Source of the DNA: Echinostoma caproni
Lineage: Eukaryota > Platyhelminthes > Trematoda > Plagiorchiida > Echinostomatidae
Direction of reading: 5' to 3'
Length of the DNA: 64,000 nucleotides
NCBI GenBank assembly: GCA_900618425.1
Contig: UZAN01040018.1
Span: 2,426-66,425 of the forward strand
Numbering within the stretch: the first letter of the stretch is position 1; each line of letters starts with the position of its first letter. Under the pieces are notes generated by a model, which saw nothing but the letters and a program-made list of their open reading frames with translations, searched no databases and had not been told where the DNA came from. Both the position numbers and the translations under genes were made by a program. Positions 25,640-38,053 of the stretch are shown one piece after another.

Positions 25640-26530
25640 AGCTTGATACTCTTAGCTTCAATATTTCCTTATAATATACCGTACTCTTATGAGTATAAAT
25701 ATCAAATGTAACATAAATGGTACACAGTTTTGCATTTTTAGGCCATGAAATAAACCAAAATTGAGACCTGATGAAATAATAAAAGAATGAAGACAAAAGG
25801 ACACCCTGAAATATACCAGCGTTAATGCAGGAAGACAGTGAGGTTTCACCATTGCAGGAGGTAAATTGCGTTCTAAATGAGGAAACGTTTGGAAGAACAT
25901 TCAATACGTCGGATCCTAAATCAGAGTCAGGAAGAAATTGATTGAGAATGCGATGGTCAGGCGAACCGAAGTCGTTGACATAATCAAGGACCATAAGGCG
26001 AACAGTTCCAGGTCTCGTATCTGAAACTGAAGCCAGAGAATGAACAACAGAAGCGACAGCGACAACAATCGAAATTGAATGCTCATAAGAAAACTGCAGG
26101 TGATCGAGAGCATCAGAGAGGGTAGTCATCCGGTTGAACAGCCCTCTTCCAAAGACTTTTAACTGAGTTGAGTTACATTCAGTCGGTTGAAGAACTCTTC
26201 GTTGGAAATGGTCTTATTCGGGCAGCCTTTCAACAATTCGGAGGATATGCACCATTTGAACAACTTATTAATGGTTGTGGTAAGGTGCTTGGTACAAATT
26301 TTTGATAAAACTGCAGCTAACGAGTCCGGTTCATGGGTCTTATCAGGTTTAATTTGCTTCAATTCTTCGAGAACCTCGGTTGCAAAAACAGAGTTGAGGT
26401 TTTCAGGGGAACTAAAAGGAGACCATAGGAAAGTAGAAAAAGTCGAGGCAACAAATTTTTGATTTAATTCTTCCACATCACGGCAGGAGTTCCCACGATT
26501 GACACAGAGTCGCTGCAACACCAACCACAT
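25640..26530 (-). mobile_element. CR1/Jockey-type LINE fragment, reverse transcriptase core
   Basis: On the minus strand one frame reads LEELKQIKPDKTHEPDSLAAVL, followed by LLKGCPNKT, the start of a non-LTR RT. A second frame reads SPDHRILNQFLP and then INAGIFQGVLLSSF, matching the F.S.DH..L and GIPQG.LSP blocks. The expected catalytic YADD region is not seen. The two frames are separated by a stop and shift. The sequence is less similar to the 8695 and 38054 copies, so it may belong to a second family. Confidence 0.65.
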
Positions 26531-29186
26531 TATGCGACAGCTCCGGTTACCCAGAATGATGTCTACTTACATCCGATTGAAGTACTAAATCTCTGCCTTG
26601 ATAAGAATTGATAGTTATTTAACAACGTTGCGCCTGCCACTAATAGATGCCTCTTACTTTTTATGGCAAAATCGTTTTAGATCAGACGATGTAAATCGGG
26701 CAGCACAAATCGAAAAAGAAATGAAGATAGCTGGTGGAATGTTAGCACATGGATAAGTTATTGGTATTGAAAAAACACAGAAAAATTAGATAAAGAAATT
26801 AATGTCAAATTCCAATTTGATTATCGATATGAGGATGAAAAACACTCAACAAAGAAATTTGTGACCGAGTTAGTAGTAGAGTAATAAACCATTTATGCAG
26901 CTTAAGAAGCTGTGCATGGTACTGTTGAATGATTACTTCCTCGACGTGTTTTTCAAGCCGGGTGCTGTTTGTGTTGCTGATTGGTATTGTTTTCCCTTCC
27001 GCTGTTTTCCGACTATGCTAGAATCTTAACAGAATGAGTTGGGGTCCTTGTACTCATATGGTCCATCTGGCGCAGGATTTTATCCGTAATCAAACATATT
27101 CTGAGTGACTCTCACCTCCCAACAACGGCATCATTAGAACTACATGATTTTTCTTGATCCAAGACTAAATTCATTAGTCAGCAAAACTTTCACCTGCTCG
27201 CGATCGGTTTTGTTCGTGGTCAGATTAGTTAGACTGCTAACCATCGAAAGTGATACTACATGTTTCAGGTCACACTGTTTGAACCTGGCCACGAACACAC
27301 TACTTTAGCGGCATAGAACACCGTCATCACTCCTGTTCGATTCCGATTGTCTTTCCTCCAACCCAACCATGCACCCACACAGCTAATCATCTCTCTTGAC
27401 GCTTTAATCATCTCGCAGTTTGACATGGTAATATTGGATCACCAGATTAGGTTGCTTATGGTGATTTAATTATGTGCTACTGCCAGGTCAGATAATGATC
27501 GCAATCCCTGTTGTGTACAATATGTAGGCTTTGCATCATTGCCGTTGCAACTGGCCCATAATACAGAACTTAACTGCCTGTCAAAACTGCATAACGGGAC
27601 AGGGATTCAGTTGTAAACCGGTTCATTGAAGATTATCCGCGATGACCAAAATGTCGGCGGCTTACGAAACTTTACGAAAACATCGTTATCGAATACCAAA
27701 AATTGCATATCCCGTTCCACTGAGCTGAGTTTTGACGGCTTCAGTGATTGAACAAACCGTATGTCGTTTGGGTGCTGGTGTAGAATCATCTGAGTGGAAT
27801 ACCGAATCTGAGTAGGAAGATAACCAGGTTACGTGATTGATCATTTTCGGTCGGTTTATTTACGTTCGCAAAAGCCATTTGGATGGTCTACTTTCAATGG
27901 AAAATGCCACTGAGAGAGAACGAGTTTCTAATTATAAATCACTAGGCCAGGTCCCATGGCTGAAGCGGCTTAGTTGCATAACCCAGCAGCAAGTTTTCAC
28001 GATTATGGGGCTCATCCGTTATGCTGTTCATTTTTATCGGAAAGTATATTTTAAGCTAGTTCATGTTTGTATGATAACAAGATGAAGTTGATCACTGATT
28101 TAATGGTTACCTTTATCCGCTTCGCATAGGTACACGCACAGCTCCTGTATCCAGCTTGTGTACCATAGCAACTTTTCACTTAAGGCTGCCCGGACGATTG
28201 TTAAACAGGCCGCACTCCTGATTGAATTGTGCTTACTCACTATTCGTGTTGTCTTGTGGTTGCAATGCAATACTCTCTGTCTCCTTGTATGAACCATACG
28301 ATGGACTAAGTTTGCGTTGTAAACCGATATGTTCAACAAAAACGCGTGCGCAGTTCATCATTTAAAAGAAAATCAGAAATCACGCCGTGCATGATAGTGT
28401 GTTGAAGTATGTCACTAAAGGAAACGTTGCAATCATAATTAGTTCGCACTGCCAGCGTTTTGTCGTACAAAACCCTGGCAATACCAGGATCTCATTGGTT
28501 AGAGACGCCTGGGGGAATCCTTGCATTCCGTAGATTACCACACTCCCCGTGTCGTCTGCATGAACTGGGAGGGATACGTTCGCACAAATGACATATAGCA
28601 CTCTGAATTGTATCGCTGACAAGTCATGCGCGTGATCCCTTGGAGGGAGACAGACCCACCAGACACACCAGAGAGGAAAATGTGCTTGTGCTTGTGTGTA
28701 TGTGTGCAGCCAGACCAGACTGTTCATTTTACCACTGGGTAGAGCGATGTGGTGGGGAGCACACAAAACCATCTAAAGATCGATGCCGTGCACGTTTAGC
28801 TTAAACTTGTATGTGGGCAGAATGGACGTAATCGACCCAGACAATGGGACCCCGTGCTTGTTGCGCACGCGCACAATCCTGGTTTGATGAAGTAGCTACC
28901 AAATTTAACCAAAGTACTTGTGCCTCGTGGTTTCCTAACTTTACATCGTAATTTTAGTCAATTGTAACAGTGGCATGATTTGTGTCACGTTACGGTAAAC
29001 TGTGAGGTAAGATGATGCTAGTTTCGAATAAGTTAACAAGTATAATCGATCCAACCCGCAAAACCAGTGCAACATACATGGGCGTCCTCTCTCTGCCCTT
29101 TTCAGTTCATTGAATGCACACTTTGGTCATTAAAATGAAAAAAAAAACAACTTGGAAACCACAAAGGCTGAGGTACCCTGCCATGA
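26531..29186. other. No gene recognised
   Basis: The frames at 28380-28772 and 28100-28339 (minus) have no recognisable domain. The segment may contain the 5' part of the LINE at 25640-26530, but I cannot show it. Confidence 0.35.
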
Positions 29187-29750
29187 TTGAGAGATTCCAT
29201 CGAATGGTTTATCGTAGTTCAGTTGTTCTACTTACATTTTGTTTGTAGTCATTCTGTCTCCACACCACTTCTCAACTCCGCATTTGTGGTTGTTATGATC
29301 TTTGTGAAGCTGAAACCAACTGATTTTGACGTATCAAATACTGAAGAACCCAAACCATCCGTGTCGATCGCTTCTCATGTTATCGAACCATGTACACCTA
29401 GGGGGACACCGTTTCAAAATACTGATTCCAAAGTCTGGACTGCATTGCCGGCGCCAGTCTTTTGCAGTCAGAGTATGCAAATCTTGGAACGCCCTTCCAT
29501 CTCATGTCGTTTGTGCACCCACTAATGAATCTTTCAAGCAGAGACTCGACAAAACTTTGGCACACCTCACATTCGTACACTAAAGGCAAACGGAAATTCA
29601 CTGTAGCCTACATTCTCCATCTCCTACCCGGATCTCTATGCGACTCCTTTTCCGATGTGTAACGATTTATCTGTGTAAACATCCTACGGGACAAGAAAAG
29701 CACTAGCTTGTGAGCTATTCCCATAAGAAAACTTTGACTTTGACTTTGAC
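29187..29750 (+). mobile_element. CR1/Jockey-type LINE 3' end with (TTTGAC)3 tail
   Basis: One frame reads NHPCRSLLMLSNHVHLGGHRF, then QSFAVRVCKSWNALPSHVV, then FKQRLDK. That is the usual C-terminal segment of CR1/Jockey ORF2 proteins. The element ends in three copies of TTTGAC (29733-29750). It aligns with 4171-4960 on the other strand, including the 3' untranslated part. Only the 3' end is present, as expected for 5'-truncated insertions. Confidence 0.7.
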
Positions 29751-32104
29751 ATGGAAATACGAGATTTGCCATCGAAAAGATCTGTCTCAGGACGTGACAA
29801 AAAATCACATCTCTCCCTCCTGAATTTTCCTACTCCTGTTTTGTGCATCTTCTATTTGTTACATACCGATAGGCTAGCAATAGTGTACCGCATTCTGCCT
29901 ACTGTTCCCGCTAAATTCAAGTAGAAAACACTATGAGATGATTCGCAGTGAATAAAGCCACGCTATAGAACCAAACTAAAGTACGAAATAGGATGAAAAT
30001 GTTATTTTGTGCCGAATTTTAAGGTTTTTGATGAATTAACTCTGAACAAAAACCATGTGTCATCAAGGAATCAAACAAATCAGTGCGCAAAATTTGCACG
30101 ATTGAAGAAATCACGTAATCATTTGATGGGTGCAACGCCTAACAGATGAGTTCCCTTTTCCAGAGGAGGACGTGAAGCAGGAAAGATTACTAGAATGATT
30201 GTGCTTAATCAACTGAGTATGACGAGAGTTAATATTTTTATATTGCAATATTATCAATGTCATGGTTACACGGTTACCATGCAAGACTGAGGGTGGAATA
30301 ACAAAAGAGTATAGGTATTTACTTTGCATCACATTCTGAGCATCAATAACAAATATTTCGTAGACATAAACGTGAACAAAGGACTTTTTTGCGTCTTAAT
30401 GGAAGGAAAGAGGCATGTCACTTACTTGATTCACAGTTTGATCATTTTACTTGTCAGAAAAAATGAACAATTCTCACCTGTCGGCCTCAGCACTTCAACA
30501 CAAAAAACATTTGTAAAGAAAAAAAGAAAAAAACAAGCATCATTTTTATGATGTACTCCCCTATTATTCAAAAGTCCCGCTTGGTTGAAACCGAAATATA
30601 TATAATTGGAATACAAAAGAGAATTGTTGATATTGTCGAAATCTAACCGCTTGAAAAATATGCGTTTATATTTGTTTCGTGTGGAGCGAAACAGATGGAA
30701 TCCCTCAAACATTTATCTTGATGTTTTGGGGTCTTTAGAGTCACACACAAATGTTGATTTCACGGATCACTGAACAGAATGCAGGTTTGAACATCTTGTA
30801 TTCGCATGACCTGCCGAAATGGGCCTCTGCACGAAACAGCTAAACCTATCCGAGCAGACTGGTAGACAGAAACTGCTTACCTCTTAATCCTCCTCAAATA
30901 TTACTTATCCTCGAGATCAGACAATTTTCCAATGCAGACTGAGTTAGATCCATATGTTTTGACATAAACTAAATGTTTCCTAAGATGTATTTTTATTTTT
31001 TATCCTGTAGTATTTATTTGATTAGCAGTTGTCTGCTGTAAAACCTTCTGGGATAAGTTTTAATTTAGGTTGCGTTTTTCAACGTCGCAATTTGAGTTTC
31101 AAAAATTAACGACTCAAACTGAATATTTGTTTCAGTTGGTTATAATGTTATAACATTAGCGTTCAGCTAGCGAGAAGAATTGCCAACACAATTACTCCAA
31201 GTGTATTGGTTTGTGTGTGTCTACTCATCATTGTTTAGGGTTCCCACTCCGTGGAACATTCTTCCACGTTGAAAAATTACCATGACCTATGTTTGGTACG
31301 ATCCGGATGAGTACCTGCCACTCAAAAATTAAATGAACCAATAGAACAGTTAACGACCTGTAAGTATTGCATGTACATAGATACATCACAGGAACGAGCA
31401 GAGAGATCTCTGACAGGTTCGTTTTGAATTGTGAGGAATTTTGTTTTCAAAATACGCAGGAGAAATTGGTTTCTCTTTCTCCGTTTGACCCAAAGATATT
31501 TTTAGTGTTTTCATGTTATCAATGAGTACTGATTAAGAACAGTGTCAGTGTGTAGTGTGGATAGCAAGCTTCAATCAACTGACTTTGATGTGAAGCAAAG
31601 AGACTTCGGTGTATTGGATTTTCTTCCGTAAACAAAGGAGCATGTAAATATCCTGACAGAAAATCGATGAAAGAGGTGTTTTAAAATAAACGAATGCTTT
31701 AGAATGCTGATGATTTTCTAGGAAGCAAAACTAATTATCCCAGTGAATGGAACGGTTTGTTTGTTCTGAATGGAAACATCGGATGATGGTTAGCAGTGAT
31801 TGTGGTTCACCCTGTTTCAGCACTGAGGTATCATTACATGCGTGAAAACGTTAGAAATTTAGATATTTGATTGTTCTACGTGAGGTATCAGTGAGATCCA
31901 TTCAAACTCTTATCAAGAAAATAAGTTACCTGACTAATCCAATGTCTAAGGCGTGCATCTAAAAATTCACTACATTAACAACCATGTTTGCACAAGTTAC
32001 ATTTCTTTTCGTGATGTGCTTGACTTTTATAAGACTTCATGTCCCAAAAATGTAATCCTGGTGAATAGAATGTATAACATACCTGGCCTTTGTTCAGTGG
32101 TTGG
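29751..32104. other. No gene recognised
   Basis: AT-rich sequence with short frames only. The frame at 30324-30551 ends in a Lys-rich low-complexity run from A-rich sequence. Confidence 0.4.
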
Positions 32105-32275
32105 GTGAGGGCGGTGGTGGCGAAGCGGTTAATTCACCAAATTGTGACCTGGGAGTCCCGGGTTCGAACCGCTCCACCGCCGACCGTCTTCTCAGGCAGC
32201 CTTTGTATGGCTGCAGCCCCCCTTCCTGAATGTTGACTGTACATTTGTATATTCAATAAATAAAAGAGAAAGTAA
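32105..32275 (+). mobile_element. tRNA-derived SINE or tRNA pseudogene
   Basis: A 73-base block (32110-32182) has acceptor-like ends that pair perfectly (GGCGGTG with CACCGCC). It also has an A-box-like TGGCGAAGCGGTT and a B box GGGTTCGAACC. The anticodon and T stems pair poorly when I fold it by eye, so it is not a working tRNA. About 90 bp of unrelated sequence follows, ending in an A-rich AATAAATAAAA tail, the usual layout of a SINE. It differs from the ribozyme-bearing family. Confidence 0.6.
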
Positions 32276-32739
32276 AACGACAAGACACGTGTACGACAAC
32301 CCGAACAGAACGACCCCACAAGAAATTGGTATCACACGTGTTCTGAATGAGCGAGTAATTTACAAACAAAATAATAATGCTCCAATTTTGGAACAATACG
32401 GTTCTAGGTATACAAGTAATTCGCGTAACATCAGGAAGTAATTTTTACGAGGTGATCATCATAGTTGCTTGATGCACTCCAATGGGCGAGTTTCAGCATT
32501 TGATGCCGTATTTTTGGATAAAAATTGACAGAATCATACAAAGCGAAACTGACAGCGGTATATATCGTCTTTGTCAATGAGGCAAGCAACGGCGTAATTC
32601 TGTAAAAACGTTCTGCTTGTCAACAACTGGACGTGCTGGATATGGTAAAACATAATTATGATATGAGAAGGTACGCGTAAATAAAAGTTTAAACCTGGAT
32701 CGTTTGGCTGATGTAGATACAGCTTTTACAAATTAGTTG

Positions 32740-33920
32740 TGTAGTTGGTGATGAATGTTTTAGAGTATTTTGGCAAAAATATTTTCATATGCGTGTAGAT
32801 ATCTGTTTATGATAGGGTCTGCAGGTTTATCCTTGACAATGCCACTGTATTTAGAGATCTCGCCAATAAATAGTCTTCTCTTCAGCATACCGGGGAAAAT
32901 CACTGGGGAGCAACACAACCAGTGGGGGAGCACGCATGTATTCACAAACCTAATAATCAGCGTGTGCAGCACAGAAAGCATTCTCAATCCGAGTGAGAAA
33001 TATAAAAGCTTTCTAACTTTACAGGATGTATTTTGAACATGTAGTGACCATGATAAATTCTATGATAATGTGGCGCCAAGGTCTTTTACGATTGTTGATG
33101 TCGGTACGCGTTCATGATTAGTAGAAAGAGTGGATAACCTATCTTTGACCGCTGAATATGGTAAGTTGGCCAAGATGGAAAACACTATATGCTGACATTT
33201 GGAGGCATTTTAATAACGGAACGAGACAAGGACCAATTTAAAACATCGTTAAGCTTGGTTTTAAATGCGTAAGCCTTTTCAGGGTCGGTCCGTTTTCAGA
33301 AGGTGAATGTTTGTATTAGCCCATTAGATTTTTCACAGGCAACAGGCACTGCTGATGATCTTGGTGGTGGGTTTCACTCCATAACCATCGAACGTGTAGC
33401 TCAAGGGAAAGGGTTTCAATTCCCAACCCGAGGGTCCTGACAGGGACACAAAATGTACGCACTGCTGATGCATCCCAAACGGGATCAAACAGCTGCCCAG
33501 TGCTCTTTGTTGGTGATCACGAATATTTCCCCCGCAAGAAAGTTATTCTTTTACTCTAAAAAGGCATTGTTTGCGTATTTACAGCCAATGAATGTAGAAG
33601 CAACGGGAAATTGTTTGACATACATTTGAAAAAATGGGTTAAATTTTGCACCTTGCCGAACTCCAGTAACAATCGGGCGAGTAGAATATTTCTTACCAAT
33701 GAGAAACGTGCATTGTTTTCTATTCGTAAAGCAATCATAAAACCATCTGCTAACGTTTGTATTACCGCCACTTTCGGTTGTCGCGTTGAGCAATATTGGT
33801 TGATCGAGACTGCGGAATGAGTTTTTATAATCTAAAGAATGCAATGGATGAACAACGATAATGATATTTAAAGCAAAACCACCAATCACAGTAATTCCGT
33901 AGCCAAAAGCTACCAATAAA
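32740..33920 (-). mobile_element. CR1/Jockey-type LINE fragment split by a SINE
   Basis: On the minus strand, 33916-33551 reads SLDQPILLNATTESGG...GVRQGAKFNPFFQMYV...KYANN, an RT palm whose catalytic YADD box has decayed to YANN. After the SINE at 33340-33520, the same ORF resumes with LNDVLNWSLSRS. It runs through STIVKDLGATLS and LSWSLHVQNT to VLPHWLCCSPVIFPGML near 32900. The last block matches VLPIPLYCSAVIFPD of the 8695-11210 copy. Confidence 0.7.
33340..33520 (+). mobile_element. SINE-like copy with decayed hammerhead, inserted in a LINE
   Basis: It shares the block CCTGACAGGGACACAAAA (33436-33453) with the antisense copy at 43370-43485. The hammerhead region 33459-33503 keeps stem I (GCACTG/CAGTGC) and a perfect stem II (ATCCC/GGGAT). 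The core is damaged: CTGATGC for CTGATGA, CAAA for GAAA, and GCC for GTC. An A-box-like TAGCTCAAGGG (33397-33407) and a GGTTTCAATTCC (33412-33423) lie before it, unusually close together. LINE sequence on the opposite strand flanks both sides. Confidence 0.65.
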
Positions 33921-34849
33921 AGCGAAGATGGGATGGTAAACGAAACAGGTTGGCAGGGGGAAAGTTAAGAATACAATGGACCAGGTGTCTAAGCAACTAC
34001 GAAAAAGTACGATCCAACCATAGGATTTGGCTCGAGGAAAACAAACATCAAGCAGCATGTTTGCTGGGAAATATGTATAGCACCGCGCATTGGAAGTATG
34101 CTTGTCATGGTGGTGAACGCAGTTTAAAGACAATATTGATCGGACAGCTCAGATAATTCAGCTGTAATTCCCCTGATCCATTTGTCCTCAACACGAATTC
34201 TTCTTCTTCCGTCACAATGACATAGACAATGAACTGTGACGGTTAACAACCAGCAGATGGAATGAACATCATGGTCCCCACCCGATATTTTGGAGGATAT
34301 ATGTTATGACACTAGTTCCAGTGAGTTCGGAGCAAGCAATCTTTGGCTTTAAAGATTCACAATTGTTGGCAAACTATTATGATCACTCCACTTTCAAAGA
34401 ATGGTAAATCATAATCCCTTCAGGGAGTGTATCTGGTCTCCCTAGAACAATTTAACAAGCTTCTTCTACGAAAAATGTCCAATGTTATCTGCTAACNCCT
34501 CCATCAGTTTGTGTATCAGCGTTTCCCCCTTCCCAATGGAGACGATTGTCTCACATTCACGTTTTATTCGGAATCTTTTCTCCGATCATTGCAATGCGTT
34601 TGATAGTTTTATAAGAGGGAAAGTTATTGTTCCTATATAAGCTCCACTCGACTTAACTGTTTCATGAAATGTCAGCAACTCAATCAGTTTTATTTTACAG
34701 TCTCTCCTCATTAACCTGTTCCAATTTTTGACGCTCTATAAGGAGTAGCACTGTTTCTTGTCCCATTTCCTTGTATTTCTTTAAATAACTTGTATTTTTG
34801 ATTCATTAACTATAATCTTGTATTTCCAAATATGCGGAAGAATATCTCT

Positions 34850-35362
34850 GAATATCTCATCGATTGGTATGCGAATTCCAGCTGTCTATCAACCCAAACA
34901 AAGTGTTTCGATATTGTTTATTCCTCACCGTAGGGTAACCGACTCGATAGAATTCCGGACCTGCATTGCGGTAAATCTGTGTATAATGGACAGTTAACCC
35001 GCCAGATCATTGATCGAGATCTTTCTTGGTCGGAACATGTTATTTCTGTTTTCACTTTGTGTACAAAAAACCGTCATTTTTTGTCCCTAGGCACAAATTG
35101 TACTTTGTGCCTCTCCATGTGTCAAATGGTTTGCAGATATTTGCTTTTTTCCTCAACTGTTGTTTTCCTACCCGGTTATCATCCCCGATTTACTTGCAAA
35201 AGGTTTGAACCAATTCACGAATCCCCGAATGCATCTCGTGATTCATCTGACATTTGGTTCATCTACACAACATTTCTAAACATTCTATTTAGGCCTACAT
35301 ATCCTCCGCACAATGGTCTAAGCAAGTGCACGCGTTCCAAATTTAGGCATATATTTGCTTGA
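34850..35362 (+). mobile_element. CR1/Jockey-type LINE fragment
   Basis: The frame at 34979-35362 reads IIDRDLSWSEHVISV, matching LSWS.H.. after the RT palm in the neighbouring LINE copies, then a frame ending near RFTCKRFEPI. Just upstream, LIDWYANSSCLSTQTKCFDIVYSSP resembles the W...N.L..N..K segment that follows the YADD box. The ORF is interrupted. A single N lies before it at 34497. Confidence 0.55.
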
Positions 35363-36540
35363 ACATATGCATAAAAACGTTATTTATATTTTGCCTTAGC
35401 GCGTTTACTGAAATTTAGTTAAAATGAATTAAAAACTTTGCTGAATGAGCTGTTATTATATTTTCAGTGCTGGTCTTCAGTCTACCACATTGCTCCTTTA
35501 GTTATGTAGCTTCTGGTGAATGTTCCGTCTCGGTTAACAAAAGGCAAGCACTTGGATTGATTTCAAGTCAGCTTAAACTTCACGTGTTAAAACATTTGTG
35601 AAACATCTAGTGTGATTGACTTACCACATATTCTAAAACGCATTTTACACTGTCGGATGAATTGTCCGCTCATTAAACTCTGCTCAGTCTTGATTCCCCT
35701 ATTCAAACACTTATTCGTTTTGACCACATAAATAGCATCGAATGGGATGAGTGGGATAAGACTATACATATTTGGTAGCCACTCTCACTGGGATCCAAGT
35801 GAACTCATCAACTAGATATCCGGAAGCACTGCTTCATGATCTGTTGCCAAAAGAACCGTGTATATCGCGTCATCTGAAACAAACAAGATTCCCCGGGAGT
35901 CTTTTTAGGGTGTCCGTTGCCTATAGTGATTGTGGTTGATAAATTAAACGATCAATTTACGCATCTGCCACACCCTTCTTGAATGTATCCATCATCTCGC
36001 TTGCACGGTACGGACGTGCTTCCTTATTTACCTATACCACCATTTTACTTTTGTTGCGTTCCCTTTACCGAGTTGAAACGGTTTTCTGTATGCACATGCA
36101 GCAAACAGCTTAGAGGTACTGATTACCGTTTCTAATATTGTAGACTAGGTGGGCGAGTTGTTAACCATTCAGTGATCATTCTGTTTTAACGAATAAGTAA
36201 TTGAGAGGGTTGTCAGTGTGTCATTATTTTAAACAAGGATCAGCATCATCCGTCGTTTGGATCATATCAATATTTTCTATCAACTGTCTTCCTGAATGAA
36301 GTCATATGGATTGGGAGTTGCTTGACTATTGATTCCCCAACAAACCTTTTCGGATCCCTTTGATGGTGCCCAAAACATTATTACTCCTGTCACGGAATAC
36401 ATACCGCATACATCGTAACAGGACTATTGATTTTTATTTCCAAACGTAACCAATTACAGAGAACTGGAACGTGCCACAATATATGAACAAAAATAAATCT
36501 GTAGAATAAGTTCATAGATTGCGTGGCCATGTTACTTCTC
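35363..36540. other. No gene recognised
   Basis: Only short frames. No RNA gene or repeat is supported. Confidence 0.4.
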
Positions 36541-36990
36541 TTTTGCCTGACCAAGGAATGGGGGTAACCTCAGGTTCCCCACCTGAAGCCTTTGGCTAGA
36601 AAGCCAAACCTGCAAGATAACAGGACGGAGCTCAGAGTTCTCAGTCCACTGAGGACTGGTGTCCAATTAATTGGATCATACACCCTCCAAGGTACCTCCA
36701 AGGTACCAAACACACCTTGATGCCGAATTGAGCCGGTGACCACTGCCACAACCAGGAAGGTGTGCGTGCGGTTTGTATGCCTCTTCTTGGTTCGTTTGGA
36801 ATCAGGGATTTTAGCCAACTCACCTAAGTGAACTGTCTATGGTTCGCCAACCCAGTTATAGCCCCGGATGTTGGCTTTTCGTCCTCTCACCTCCGCCAGG
36901 CGAAGGCAGTGAATAGGACTTCCTCAGCAGAAGCTATTTGCGACACTCGGTCACGTAGGAGCATTTCGCGAGGTCGAGCATTCACAACTC
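36541..36990 (+). repeat. Dispersed repeat, copy 1
   Basis: This copy shares ordered blocks with 63300-63790 in the same orientation: GACTGGTGTCCAATTAAT, ACCAGGAAGGTGTGCGTG, TATAGCCCCGGATGTTGGC and GAGCATTTCGCGAGGT. The copies are perhaps 60-65 percent identical by eye. No protein is recognisable, and open frames on both strands here are accidental. It is GC-richer than its surroundings. It contains a local duplication, CCAAGGTACCTCCAAGGTACC. It may be the non-coding part of a SINE or LINE. Confidence 0.6.
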
Positions 36991-38053
36991 TAGACACCCA
37001 CCGCAATCATTCTGAAGCTTTCGGTGGCCATTACAAAAGCATCATCAGACCAGTAGATTATGATTTATTCGCTTGGGGTCGCCGATGATCCTTGACATCT
37101 GAGGTAGTTCCTCAAGATAATTTGTGCTGTATCATCACATCTCGGAGATTCCTCCTACTAGTGCAAAACTTACGTATCGTTACGTTATCGGGTGATTACT
37201 GGGCAAAATCAGTAGGTGACCATTATTCTCGTGAAATTCTGAATACGTCAGATAATTTGGTACACGCATGCCTACACACTATTTATTAAAATGCGAGAGA
37301 ACGTTCAGAGTAAGGTGTGCTTTGAAAAATCCATCCCTTTACTTCTGTGTTCAGATGTGATTTTTCAAGGAGTTGGATTTCTTTTGAGGGAAATTTTTCA
37401 TTAACTGAACTGCCTGTATTCATCGGGGCTCCATGAACGTCCGTAATTTAAAATCGTCATTTATCCATACTCACGGTTTTCCGTTTTCCCTATCAAAAAG
37501 TCATCAGATTTAAAACGACCTGGGCATAGTTTACACTCTCGATATTTTCTTCTGAGTTGTTATTGACCAGTAATCAATTATTTCGAAATCGTAAAACTGC
37601 AACAGGTTATTGGGAAATCTCTATTAATATTAAATAAATAAAAAAATATTATTAAATAAATTATTTTAGGACCTTGTTTTGATGCAAAAATACATAGGGT
37701 ATGTCATTCTGAGACCACTAGTATTTTGTAGTACACCTTTCTGAGAGGGTGGTGAAGTTGAATGACACGCTTGTTTGACGACTCGGATGGTATTGGAGAG
37801 GCCCACACGAATCTGATCTTCGGAACCCGATAAACGTTTTCTAGATGTTGAACCCGTAGACATTGAATATAAATCCCCATTTCCAATTAACGCAAGAGGA
37901 CGTTCACTGGAAATCATGCTTCTTTGGACCACATTTTCGTTAACGAAACAACTTTTATTCGTGCCTTTCAACGCGCACCAGTAGGCAGTTTCAATGATTG
38001 TCTACTTAAGGTTTTACCTATAATATATGTAAAATGAAAAACAAAAAACCCTC

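Noticed and set aside
28380..28772. 130-codon minus-strand frame
   Set aside because: Rich in His, Trp and Cys with no domain, and not connected to other exons; probably chance.
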